Shown: one piece after another, positions 46,346-53,159 of the stretch
How positions within the stretch are numbered: the stretch's first letter is position 1
How the letters are laid out: the number at the start of each line of letters is the position of its first letter
Source: Treponema sp.
GTDB lineage: Bacteria; Spirochaetota; Spirochaetia; Treponematales; Breznakiellaceae
Direction: 5' to 3'
Length of the DNA: 61,345 nucleotides
Assembly (NCBI GenBank): GCA_031281025.1
Contig: JAITFY010000028.1
Coordinates: 1-61,345, forward strand
Position numbers and translations under genes: made by a program
The notes under the pieces: model-generated
What the model was told of the DNA's origin: nothing
What the model saw: only the letters and a program-made list of their open reading frames with translations
The model's database searches: none

Positions 46346-46822
46346 TTACTTATTTATTATTACAATGTCGCCGGTTCTAACTCCGGCACGGGAAAACCAA
46401 TTTTGCGGTACTTCCAGTGCATAGCGGACAGACCTGCTGGAAAAAACAGGCGTTTCATTACGAGGAAACATATCAATTATATCTACGATTCTGCCGTCAA
46501 AAGTAATATAGGCAATAGACAAAGGAATATAAGTATTTTTCATCCAAAATGATAAAACCTGATCATTTTCAAAAACAAAAAACATTCCCTGCCCATCCGG
46601 CAGATTTGTTCTGAACATAAGACCTTTCTGGCGAGTTTCCTGAGTATCTGCAATTTCTGCCTTTACAACTGCAATTAATTGTCCGTCTCTTTGAATTACA
46701 ATTTCCTGAACAGGAAGTTTTTGCGATGTACAGGAATTATAGTTAAAGCAAAGAGTTAAAAGGAGAATTAACCACAAACCAACACGAACCAACGCTAACG
46801 ATTGAAAAAATTTAAAAGTCAT
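46346..46822 (-). CDS. DUF192 family exported protein
   Basis: A 158-residue protein with an N-terminal hydrophobic segment (about residues 8-27) and a DUF192 domain, recognisable from KGLMFRTNLPDGQGMFFVF, SFWMKNTYIPLSIAYI and ALEVPQNW. DUF192 proteins are small, often secreted, and of unknown biochemical function. The Cys near residue 31 (NSC) could be a loose lipobox, but this is uncertain. Its start overlaps the end of the preceding unknown gene by 11 bases. The beginning of the gene contains a sequence related to the CCACGAA repeats, so part of the signal segment may derive from it. Confidence 0.85.
   Translation of the reverse strand: MTFKFFQSLALVRVGLWLILLLTLCFNYNSCTSQKLPVQEIVIQRDGQLIAVVKAEIADTQETRQKGLMFRTNLPDGQGMFFVFENDQVLSFWMKNTYIPLSIAYITFDGRIVDIIDMFPRNETPVFSSRSVRYALEVPQNWFSRAGVRTGDIVIINK
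46769..46798. repeat. Divergent copy of the CCACGAA-type repeat inside a coding start
   Basis: The plus strand reads ACCACAAACCAACACG and on. Aligned to the minus strand of the repeat at 15775-15832 over 22 bases, all eight differences are transitions. It lies in the signal-segment codons of the DUF192 gene. Confidence 0.4.
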
Positions 46823-47378
46823 TGAGGAAATCCTCTCGTAACCTTACCTGGTTAGACTCAATAAGGCCTGATTCATGGAGAATGTCATCAAAGACAATTT
46901 TATCGATATACTTTACGGTAAGAGGACGTTCGATAGCGATTCTTGTATATTCGGTTTCCCATACAGCAGCCATTGGATCAAGCCAATTTGGCTGGCCGTA
47001 ATTTTCTACAAATTGCATAAATACCGAATAGTGATCGATTAATTCGGTATTTAATGAAAATGACATAATAAAAAGTTTGTCATCCCTTAATTGAAAAAAC
47101 GCACGTCTTATAAATGATGAACCTGTTGTTTCAACAAGACTTTGTTGTCTGATTGGAAGAAAAGAAACATCCCTGTCCCCCCTAAAAAAGAAATAATTAT
47201 CATTTGATAAATTTTCTTTTAAATCATCCAGATACATTCCCAAAGAAAAGCTTCTGTATTGACGCGGCAGAGTATCTTCTATTTCTTCTCCCTGTTCTTC
47301 CTGTATTTCCTGCGCCCAAACAGGCAAAAGCAGAAAAAAAAGCATTAACAAAACAGATATTTTAAATTTATTGTTCAT
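46812..47378 (-). CDS. Exported protein of unknown function
   Basis: The longest frame starts at 47441, but the ATG at 47378 gives a standard signal peptide (hydrophobic core LLMLFFLLLP, cleavage near VWAQE) and 188 residues, and avoids overlapping rsmD. The mature protein has blocks GMYLDDLKENL and FVENYGQPNWLDPMAAVWETEYTR-like patterns reminiscent of periplasmic proteins that read like a comparison of two states, but I do not recognise a family. No Shine-Dalgarno sequence is seen at 47378. It lies between rsmD and the DUF192 gene on the same strand. Confidence 0.7.
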   Translation of the reverse strand: MNNKFKISVLLMLFFLLLPVWAQEIQEEQGEEIEDTLPRQYRSFSLGMYLDDLKENLSNDNYFFFRGDRDVSFLPIRQQSLVETTGSSFIRRAFFQLRDDKLFIMSFSLNTELIDHYSVFMQFVENYGQPNWLDPMAAVWETEYTRIAIERPLTVKYIDKIVFDDILHESGLIESNQVRLREDFLNDF

Positions 47379-47403
47379 TACTATAATTATCGGATATTTT
47401 AGC

Positions 47404-47946
47404 TTAAATGTTTGGGGTTTCGAAAACAAAGAAATCCACAACAGAACGGCCGTATTCCCGAATATCGATTTTTTTTAGATTAGGAATGTTTGTTTTAAGG
47501 TACTCCGGGCGAGGACGATGTATAAGGATTTTTGTACCGTTTTTAACAAGACATGAGGCTGTAATTTGGAAAATTAATTCCCATTTGAATTTATACGGAA
47601 AGGGCGGATCAAGGAAAATTATATCAAATGTATTTTTAGCGCGTTTTACATAAATTTCTGCAGGAATAAAACGGCAGTTAATCCTGCACGGAGAAATTGA
47701 AACATTTTTAAGAAGTATTTTGCCTTTTAATTTGTCCTGTTCGATTGCTTCAATAAACACAGCGCCGCGGGAAGCGGCTTCCAGAGCAATAATTCCAGAA
47801 CCTGTAAAAATATCAAGAAATGAAAGCCCGCAAATATCACCAAGTGTTGAAAATAAAGATTCCCTCATTCTGTCCATGCTGGGTCTTATTTCTCCGGGAG
47901 GAACCTCTACCCTTCTCCCCGCCAAAGAACCACCAGTAATTCTCAT
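47404..47946 (-). CDS. rsmD: 16S rRNA (guanine-966 N2)-methyltransferase RsmD
   Basis: Methylates G966 of 16S rRNA in the small subunit. With the ATG at 47946 it has 180 residues, the family's normal size. Motifs are MRITGGSLAGRR at the N-terminus, RPSMDRMRESLF, the SAM-binding FTGSGIIALEAASRGA, and the catalytic FLDPPF (homologues have DPPY/F). The longer frame uses a TTG at 47958; the ATG has AGG four bases before it and gives the standard N-terminus. It follows the sigma-28-promoted unknown gene by 26 bases. Confidence 0.92.
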   Translation of the reverse strand: MRITGGSLAGRRVEVPPGEIRPSMDRMRESLFSTLGDICGLSFLDIFTGSGIIALEAASRGAVFIEAIEQDKLKGKILLKNVSISPCRINCRFIPAEIYVKRAKNTFDIIFLDPPFPYKFKWELIFQITASCLVKNGTKILIHRPRPEYLKTNIPNLKKIDIREYGRSVVDFFVFETPNI

Positions 47947-47972
47947 ACTAACCTGCAATTATTACTTGTTAC

Positions 47973-48413
47973 CTAATTACTTAAAAGCCCGTTTAATTCT
48001 GCATTACTTACAACATTTTCGACTATGGAATGATCAGAAGGTATATAAGATTCTTCAATTTGTTTTTGCCGTTTTATGCTATTTTTACGGAATTCCGAAA
48101 AAACGGTTATCATTTCCGGGAAAATAGACTGTGGGAAAATTCTCGAATTATTGGAAATTTCGTTTATTACTTGATTAAATCTCCATTCAGTATCCAATAT
48201 ATTATCAGCTTCAACTTCTCGATCCAGTAATTTAGAATTAACCAGGAACTTTTCTGCAAGCGTTTCCATAACAGAATTTATGAACTCCAGATCTTTCATG
48301 GTTTGGCTGTAAAAAATGTGAGTTTCCGTATCAAGATTCAATAAGTCACGGATCATCTTTATCCTGACATTTAATATGAAAATGGTATCTTCGAAATTTA
48401 TACACTTATTCAT
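47973..48413 (-). CDS. Unknown helical protein behind a sigma-28-type promoter, possible motility protein
   Basis: A 146-residue cytosolic-looking protein, mostly helical, with charged amphipathic helices over 20-65 and 75-130, and no signal peptide or Cys/His motif. I do not recognise the family. Its promoter is the best sigma-28 match in the window (48429-48455), with AGGAAAG before the ATG. The size and helical character resemble small flagellar chaperones such as FliT or FlgN, but there is no sequence evidence beyond that. rsmD follows on the same strand. Confidence 0.72.
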   Translation of the reverse strand: MNKCINFEDTIFILNVRIKMIRDLLNLDTETHIFYSQTMKDLEFINSVMETLAEKFLVNSKLLDREVEADNILDTEWRFNQVINEISNNSRIFPQSIFPEMITVFSEFRKNSIKRQKQIEESYIPSDHSIVENVVSNAELNGLLSN

Positions 48414-48428
48414 AACTTTCCTAGTACA

Positions 48429-48455
48429 ATATCGGCTTATTTTTACTATTTTTTA
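48429..48455 (-). promoter_or_regulatory. Sigma-28 (FliA)-type promoter
   Basis: Minus strand: TAAAAAAT (48448-48455), exactly 11 bases, GCCGATAT (48429-48436). The TAAA core, the spacing and 7 of 8 bases of the -10 match the sigma-28 consensus. It lies 15 bases before the ATG at 48413. Confidence 0.65.
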
Positions 48456-48510
48456 CAATAATTGCCGATTAAATCTTTTATTATGAAGGGATTTTGAGGC
48501 TATTTAATGG

Positions 48511-48540
48511 TTGACATTATGTCGATAAAATCAATATAAT
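48511..48540 (+). promoter_or_regulatory. Consensus sigma-70 promoter of the cyclic-nucleotide-binding protein
   Basis: TTGACA (48511-48516), 18 bases, TATAAT (48535-48540). Transcription should start near 48547; GAGGG follows before the GTG start at 48563. Confidence 0.7.
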
Positions 48541-48562
48541 GGACTTGAGGGTATAAAAAGCC

Positions 48563-49783
48563 GTGTTACAACTCACATTCATTAATTTTTCTGCAAACTC
48601 ATATATCATTGTCGAAGGTAAAAGAAATGCAGACAGGTTTTTTATCATCCGTTCTGGCAAGGTACGGCTCTCCAAAGAAGTACAGATAGTAGCTGAGGAA
48701 AGTGATGTATTAGGGCCTGGCGATTTCTTTGGTGTAGTTTCAACAATGACAGGGCACAGCCACATTGAAACAGCGCAGGCGCTTACAGATGTTACTCTTA
48801 TTTCCGTTCAAAAAGACCAATTCAGCCAGCTAATCCAAAACAATGCTCCTGTAGCCATGAAAATCATAGTGCAGTTTTCCAGAAGAATGCGTTATCTGGA
48901 TGAAGCGCTTACACGTCTTACACTAAAAAATAATGCTGCCGAAGACCCAAGCCATATTTTTGATGTGGGCGAATACTATGCTACACACAACCAGTTTAGC
49001 CAGGCATTTTATGCTTATCAAAAATATGTAAAATGCTGCCCCGATGGACAGAATGTTCAGAATGCAATTGAGCGGCTTAAAAAAATTGCTCCTTATGTAA
49101 AAGCCCCGCAGAAGGAATTTCCGCCTGGCGAGATGATTCGAAATTATCCAAAAGATTCCATTGTTTTTTGTGAAGGCGAACCTGGACATGAACTTTTTAT
49201 TATTCAGAAAGGTTCTGTAAAAATTGTAAAGATAACAGGTAACAAGGAAATTCTTCTGGCTGTATTAAAAACCGGGGATATTTTTGGAGAAATGGCTCTC
49301 CTTGAATCTAAGCCGCGTGCAGCAGGAGCTGTTGCATACGAAGATTGTCAATTAATGGCTGTAAACAAGGCGAATTTCGAGCAGATGATCCAGACCCAGC
49401 CGCAGCTTATTGCCCGCCTGACTACTCTTTTAGCAGAAAGAATTTGGCAGGTCTACAGGCAGCTTGCCAATACACAAATCCATGATCCTATTGGAAGGAT
49501 GTACGATATGCTTCAAATCCAGCTAGACAGGAAAAAAATTGATTCAACAACATCAGCCAATTTTTCATTTGATTTTGGCATTAAAGAGTTAATAAACATG
49601 GTTGGGCTTCCACAAAGTGATGCGTTATTATATGGCAAGAAATTTATGGAAAATAAAGCGTTCCAAATTTTAAATGACAAGCTTTTTGTAAAAGAAGTAA
49701 AAGAAATACCCAAACAAAATGCTTATTATAAAAAAATGCAGCAGCTGGAAAAATCACGAAGTGAATCAAAAAGAACACTTTAA
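48563..49783 (+). CDS. Crp-like protein with two cyclic-nucleotide-binding domains
   Basis: A 406-residue protein with two cNMP-binding domains (about 8-115 and 192-300) joined by a helical TPR-like linker (130-175), and a C-terminal segment (330-385) that may be a degenerate winged helix. The second domain has an intact phosphate-binding cassette, FGEMALLESKPRAA. The first has FGVVSTMTGHSHIETA instead, without the Glu and Arg that hold the nucleotide, so only the second domain is likely to bind cAMP or a relative. No signal peptide. The start is GTG with GAGGG 11 bases upstream. A strong promoter precedes it, and a small TPR gene and rlmN follow. Confidence 0.85.
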   Translation: MLQLTFINFSANSYIIVEGKRNADRFFIIRSGKVRLSKEVQIVAEESDVLGPGDFFGVVSTMTGHSHIETAQALTDVTLISVQKDQFSQLIQNNAPVAMKIIVQFSRRMRYLDEALTRLTLKNNAAEDPSHIFDVGEYYATHNQFSQAFYAYQKYVKCCPDGQNVQNAIERLKKIAPYVKAPQKEFPPGEMIRNYPKDSIVFCEGEPGHELFIIQKGSVKIVKITGNKEILLAVLKTGDIFGEMALLESKPRAAGAVAYEDCQLMAVNKANFEQMIQTQPQLIARLTTLLAERIWQVYRQLANTQIHDPIGRMYDMLQIQLDRKKIDSTTSANFSFDFGIKELINMVGLPQSDALLYGKKFMENKAFQILNDKLFVKEVKEIPKQNAYYKKMQQLEKSRSESKRTL

Positions 49784-49810
49784 TTATTTTTACTTTTGAA
49801 AAAATAAAAT

Positions 49811-50185
49811 ATGAATAAAAAAACCAAAGAATTATTTGATGATGAAAATGCTTTTATAAAAGTGTCAACTCCTTCGTCCGTTGAAGGATCGCAAAAAGCG
49901 GCATTAAACCGCAAAGGGAATCAGCTTTTTAATGACGGTAAAATCGAAGAAGCCCGCAGGATTTTTATGACTACAGGTTATTCCGACGGACTTTCCAGAG
50001 TTGGAGATTTTTACAAGTCAAATAACAGAAACCTTGAAGCCCTTAAAATGTACTGGATGGCGCCGAACAAAAACAAGTCTCTCTTATTAATTGAACAACT
50101 TGCAGGGATTATTCAAGACCTTATAAAAGATACGCCGGAAATTCAAAAAAACTATCAGAATGACTGCCAAAATGGCATTAAATAA
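49811..50185 (+). CDS. Small TPR-like protein
   Basis: A 124-residue protein with at least one TPR-like helical hairpin pair (LNRKGNQLFNDGKIEEARRIF and the next 35 residues). No signal peptide. It sits between the cyclic-nucleotide-binding protein (27 bases upstream) and rlmN, which it overlaps by 26 bases. No Shine-Dalgarno sequence is evident, so it probably depends on readthrough from the gene before. Function unknown. Confidence 0.7.
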   Translation: MNKKTKELFDDENAFIKVSTPSSVEGSQKAALNRKGNQLFNDGKIEEARRIFMTTGYSDGLSRVGDFYKSNNRNLEALKMYWMAPNKNKSLLLIEQLAGIIQDLIKDTPEIQKNYQNDCQNGIK

Positions 50186-51227
50186 TGAAAAAACTTGCGG
50201 TTTAAAATCGCTTGCAGGTTTATCCTTAACCGAAATTAAAGACTATTTAACTTTTCTTCCTCCTTTCCGTTCCGGTCAAATTTATAATTGGATATTAATG
50301 GGAGCGGATAATTTTGACCAAATGACAGACATTCCCCTGATTCTTAGAAATGAATTAAAAGAACAATTTAGTATATATTCAAGTTATGTTGAAACCTGCC
50401 ACGAAGACAGCGCCAACAAAAAAATCATACTTTCTCTTTATGATGGATTAAAAATCGAGGCTGTTCTTTTATGTGATAAAAACAATAGATTTACCGCCTG
50501 TATTTCGACACAGGCCGGCTGCCCATGCGGATGCGTTTTTTGCAAAACCGGTTCAACGGGTTTTAAACGTAATTTGGAAAGTTACGAAATTGTTGAGCAG
50601 TTTTTGCATCTTTTGTTTTTTTCAAAAAACAAATACGAATACTTAATCGACAATATCGTTGTAATGGGTATGGGAGAGCCTTTATTAAATTTAATTAACT
50701 TAAAAAAAGCATTGGAAATAATTAACGACAAAAAAGGCATAAATTTTTCCAGGCGAAGAATAACAGTTTCTACCTGCGGCATTTGTGAAGGTATTATTGG
50801 CATAACCAACAATCTTCCTTTTGCAAAACTTGCACTTTCGCTGACCACAGGCGATGAACAATTACGCCAAAAACTTATGCCGGTTTCGCTGCAAAATCCT
50901 TTAAAAAGTATAAAACAAGCCCTAATGCTTTTTCAGCAAAAAGGCGGCGGACGAATCACTTTAGAAGTAACTTTACTTGGCGGCATTAACACCCGTGATA
51001 AAGATGCAAAATCCATAAAACAATTTGCCAAAGGGCTTGATTATGTAATTAACATTATTCCATGGAACCCCGTAAAATCCCTCATGTTTGAAGGGTTGCC
51101 AATCCGTGAATCCACTCAAAAAGAAACAAATAATTTTATCGATATATTAAAAAGTTATGGGTTAAAAGTAACCAAACGCCAACACAGGGGCCGCTCCATA
51201 ATGGGAGCCTGCGGGCAGCTAGGATAG
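50160..51227 (+). CDS. rlmN: Dual-specificity 23S rRNA/tRNA methyltransferase RlmN
   Basis: Radical SAM enzyme that methylates C2 of A2503 in 23S rRNA and A37 in some tRNAs. The 355-residue protein has the cluster motif C-x3-C-x2-C in GCPCGCVFCKTG, GMGEPLLN, and the C-terminal catalytic Cys in IMGACGQL, which carries the methyl group. The length is normal. Two in-frame ATGs are possible (50160 and 50172); neither has a clear ribosome-binding site. The first overlaps the preceding gene by 26 bases, so coupling is likely. Confidence 0.94.
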   Translation: MTAKMALNNEKTCGLKSLAGLSLTEIKDYLTFLPPFRSGQIYNWILMGADNFDQMTDIPLILRNELKEQFSIYSSYVETCHEDSANKKIILSLYDGLKIEAVLLCDKNNRFTACISTQAGCPCGCVFCKTGSTGFKRNLESYEIVEQFLHLLFFSKNKYEYLIDNIVVMGMGEPLLNLINLKKALEIINDKKGINFSRRRITVSTCGICEGIIGITNNLPFAKLALSLTTGDEQLRQKLMPVSLQNPLKSIKQALMLFQQKGGGRITLEVTLLGGINTRDKDAKSIKQFAKGLDYVINIIPWNPVKSLMFEGLPIRESTQKETNNFIDILKSYGLKVTKRQHRGRSIMGACGQLG

Positions 51228-51231
51228 AAAA

Positions 51232-51672
51232 TTATCTAAGCAGGTTATCCGAAGCGGTTCTTGCCTGGCTTTCATTGTTGAAAATTTCCATGACTTCTTC
51301 TTTTAGCCAGCCTGATATTGTACCTTGAACCGTTCCATCCGCCATTACCCAAGTGACAAAATCATCTTGAGTTCTGATTGTCTGCCGCCTGATTATTCGA
51401 ACAAGCGAACCCCGCCGCAGAACACCCAATGATTGACTGTTATCCTCTGGCTCACTGTTAAGATGTGTAAAAGACGCGGTTATTACCCCAAAACCAATAT
51501 AGTCTCTGGAAAGAGGCGATGTTAAAGGCGGAACAACCTTGTTTTCCCCATTTCTTCCGTTGCAGCCAGAAAGCAAAAAACAAAAAACAGTGAGTAAAGA
51601 GAGTACCAAACAGGATAATTGACCAAAAGTATGTTTTACAGTTATTCTTATATTAGTGAAGCTATTTATCAT
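51232..51672 (-). CDS. SH3-domain lipoprotein
   Basis: A 146-residue protein with an N-terminal signal and lipobox LSGC (Cys37). A bacterial SH3-like domain follows over about 60-138 (HLNSEPEDNSQSLGVLRRGSL-type core, ending GTISGWLKEE). Such domains often bind cell-wall peptides, so a peptidoglycan-associated lipoprotein is likely. Its 5' end overlaps the 5' end of the divergent gene by 17 bases, which is unusual. Function unknown. Confidence 0.8.
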   Translation of the reverse strand: MINSFTNIRITVKHTFGQLSCLVLSLLTVFCFLLSGCNGRNGENKVVPPLTSPLSRDYIGFGVITASFTHLNSEPEDNSQSLGVLRRGSLVRIIRRQTIRTQDDFVTWVMADGTVQGTISGWLKEEVMEIFNNESQARTASDNLLR

Positions 51673-52675
51673 ATTATTTATATTTTCGGCAATTAATCCA
51701 TTGACTGTAACTGGTGAAAATACAAGAAAATACGAATTTTCGCTGGGAACAGGATTTGGCTTTGTTTATGGACAGTCCTTTGAGTATGTTTATGCTAACT
51801 CTGAAATAGTGGCTGAACTGTTAAGTGAACTTACATGGGAAATGAAACCGGTTTATTATCTGGGGTTTCATTCTGATTTTAGCCGTAAACATTTGATGGA
51901 CGGATTTGGTTTTTTTTCATCAGTGGATTTTAAAGTAGGTATAAGAGGCGATTCCGGTGTCCACGAAAACCGTGATTGGATGTCTAATGAAAATAGCGAT
52001 CTTACCCATTTTTCTACGCACACCAACTTAACCAAAAACTTATTCTGGCTGGATTTATCCGTTGGTTTATCTATACCAGTTAAACCATATTTTTACATAA
52101 AGCCATTTATAAGCGGTTCATGGATGCATTTTTCTTTTTCCGGAAAGAATGGACATGGAATATATGCCAGAAGAACTGATTGCCCAGAAGATTGTGCAGG
52201 GAAACCACCGTGTAAAAGACATGAGATCACAACATATTTTCCAATTGGAAACTTACCTCATTTTTTCTCATTTGATGGTGCTGGCACAGTTATCACTTAT
52301 CAACAAGACTGGTTTATTTTAGCTGCAGGGTTTTCGATTGGTACAAATATTTTTTCTCCTTTTTCCTTTGAGTTTTCGTTTAAAATCAGTCCGCTTACAT
52401 ATTGTGCTGCGATTGATAATCATTTATTTGATAGTATAACAACTTATTATGACTTTACATACGGCGGCTTATTTATTGAACCTATAATGGGTGTTTTTTA
52501 TTCTGTAAACAAATTGGATATTTCATTTGAGTTTATCTACCGGTATATCAGCAGAACCAAAGGGCCGTCATACATGGAAGAAAATAAAAGTGGAGTTGTA
52601 AAGCCAATCAGTAACGCCGGAGGAGCGAGCCTTTCTCTTTTTGATTATCGTTTCCTTTTTAAATTGCGGATCTAA
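51656..52675 (+). CDS. Predicted outer-membrane beta-barrel protein of unknown function
   Basis: A 339-residue protein starting with GTG. It has a short signal peptide (residues 1-20, ending near TVTGEN) and then amphipathic beta-strands with many Phe and Tyr, ending FLFKLRI. A loop around residues 175-190 contains four Cys (CPEDCAGKPPCKRH), unusual for a barrel and possibly disulfide-bonded or metal-binding. I do not recognise the family. No Shine-Dalgarno sequence precedes the GTG, and the start overlaps the divergent SH3 lipoprotein gene. Confidence 0.7.
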   Translation: MKLFIILFIFSAINPLTVTGENTRKYEFSLGTGFGFVYGQSFEYVYANSEIVAELLSELTWEMKPVYYLGFHSDFSRKHLMDGFGFFSSVDFKVGIRGDSGVHENRDWMSNENSDLTHFSTHTNLTKNLFWLDLSVGLSIPVKPYFYIKPFISGSWMHFSFSGKNGHGIYARRTDCPEDCAGKPPCKRHEITTYFPIGNLPHFFSFDGAGTVITYQQDWFILAAGFSIGTNIFSPFSFEFSFKISPLTYCAAIDNHLFDSITTYYDFTYGGLFIEPIMGVFYSVNKLDISFEFIYRYISRTKGPSYMEENKSGVVKPISNAGGASLSLFDYRFLFKLRI

Positions 52676-53095
52676 TTACAGGAAAATCAATTCGCCAAAC
52701 AGAAAATGGACTACTCCAATTATCATTAACCCAAGCCCGATTGGTTTTCTAAAAACCAGAAGACTTGCTCCAAAACGATCAAGACCTTTTGGATCTAAAG
52801 AATCACTCTGGCGGTAAATTCCAAAGATCAAAACAATCGCTGCAACAATTCCGGCTAATGCAGGAAAAAGGTCCCCAAAGATGATTATTCCCCGTGCGCC
52901 ATCCATGCTGGAAGGTAATGGAGAAAGTAGTTTTAAAAAACCGGTTACGCCGCTTACAATACCCAAAACAAGGTAAAAAGTGGGGTTATTTATGGAAAAA
53001 GGATTTTTTTCGCCAGCTTCCGTGTCACCACCGGCAAATAGAACATATCCCGCTACGCCGCTGCATAGTATGGACAAAAAATACAATTGGATCAT
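52676..53095 (-). CDS. Small integral membrane protein of unknown function
   Basis: With the ATG at 53095 this is a 139-residue protein with four hydrophobic segments. The longest frame starts with a TTG at 53131, but that codon is the -35 box (TTGACG) of a promoter whose -10 box ends seven bases before the ATG at 53095. The mRNA would be leaderless from this ATG. The gene converges on the beta-barrel gene with adjacent stops. No family recognised. Confidence 0.7.
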   Translation of the reverse strand: MIQLYFLSILCSGVAGYVLFAGGDTEAGEKNPFSINNPTFYLVLGIVSGVTGFLKLLSPLPSSMDGARGIIIFGDLFPALAGIVAAIVLIFGIYRQSDSLDPKGLDRFGASLLVFRKPIGLGLMIIGVVHFLFGELIFL

Positions 53096-53102
53096 GCTTA
53101 TA

Positions 53103-53131
53103 TTGATAGCATAAAATTGAGTTTTCGTCAA
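53103..53131 (-). promoter_or_regulatory. Promoter of the small membrane protein (leaderless type)
   Basis: Minus strand: TTGACG (53126-53131), 17 bases, TATCAA (53103-53108), then seven bases to the ATG at 53095. Confidence 0.5.
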
Positions 53132-53159
53132 TGGGATATCAGAAATGTATGCCTAATTA

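Noticed and set aside
47379-47400. TCCGATAA upstream of the exported protein at 47378
   Set aside because: It could be a sigma-28 or sigma-70 -10 box, but neither -35 is convincing and it follows rsmD closely.
48464-48471. GCCGATTA on the plus strand, a possible sigma-28 -10 box
   Set aside because: No -35 at 11 bases and a much better sigma-70 promoter serves the downstream gene.
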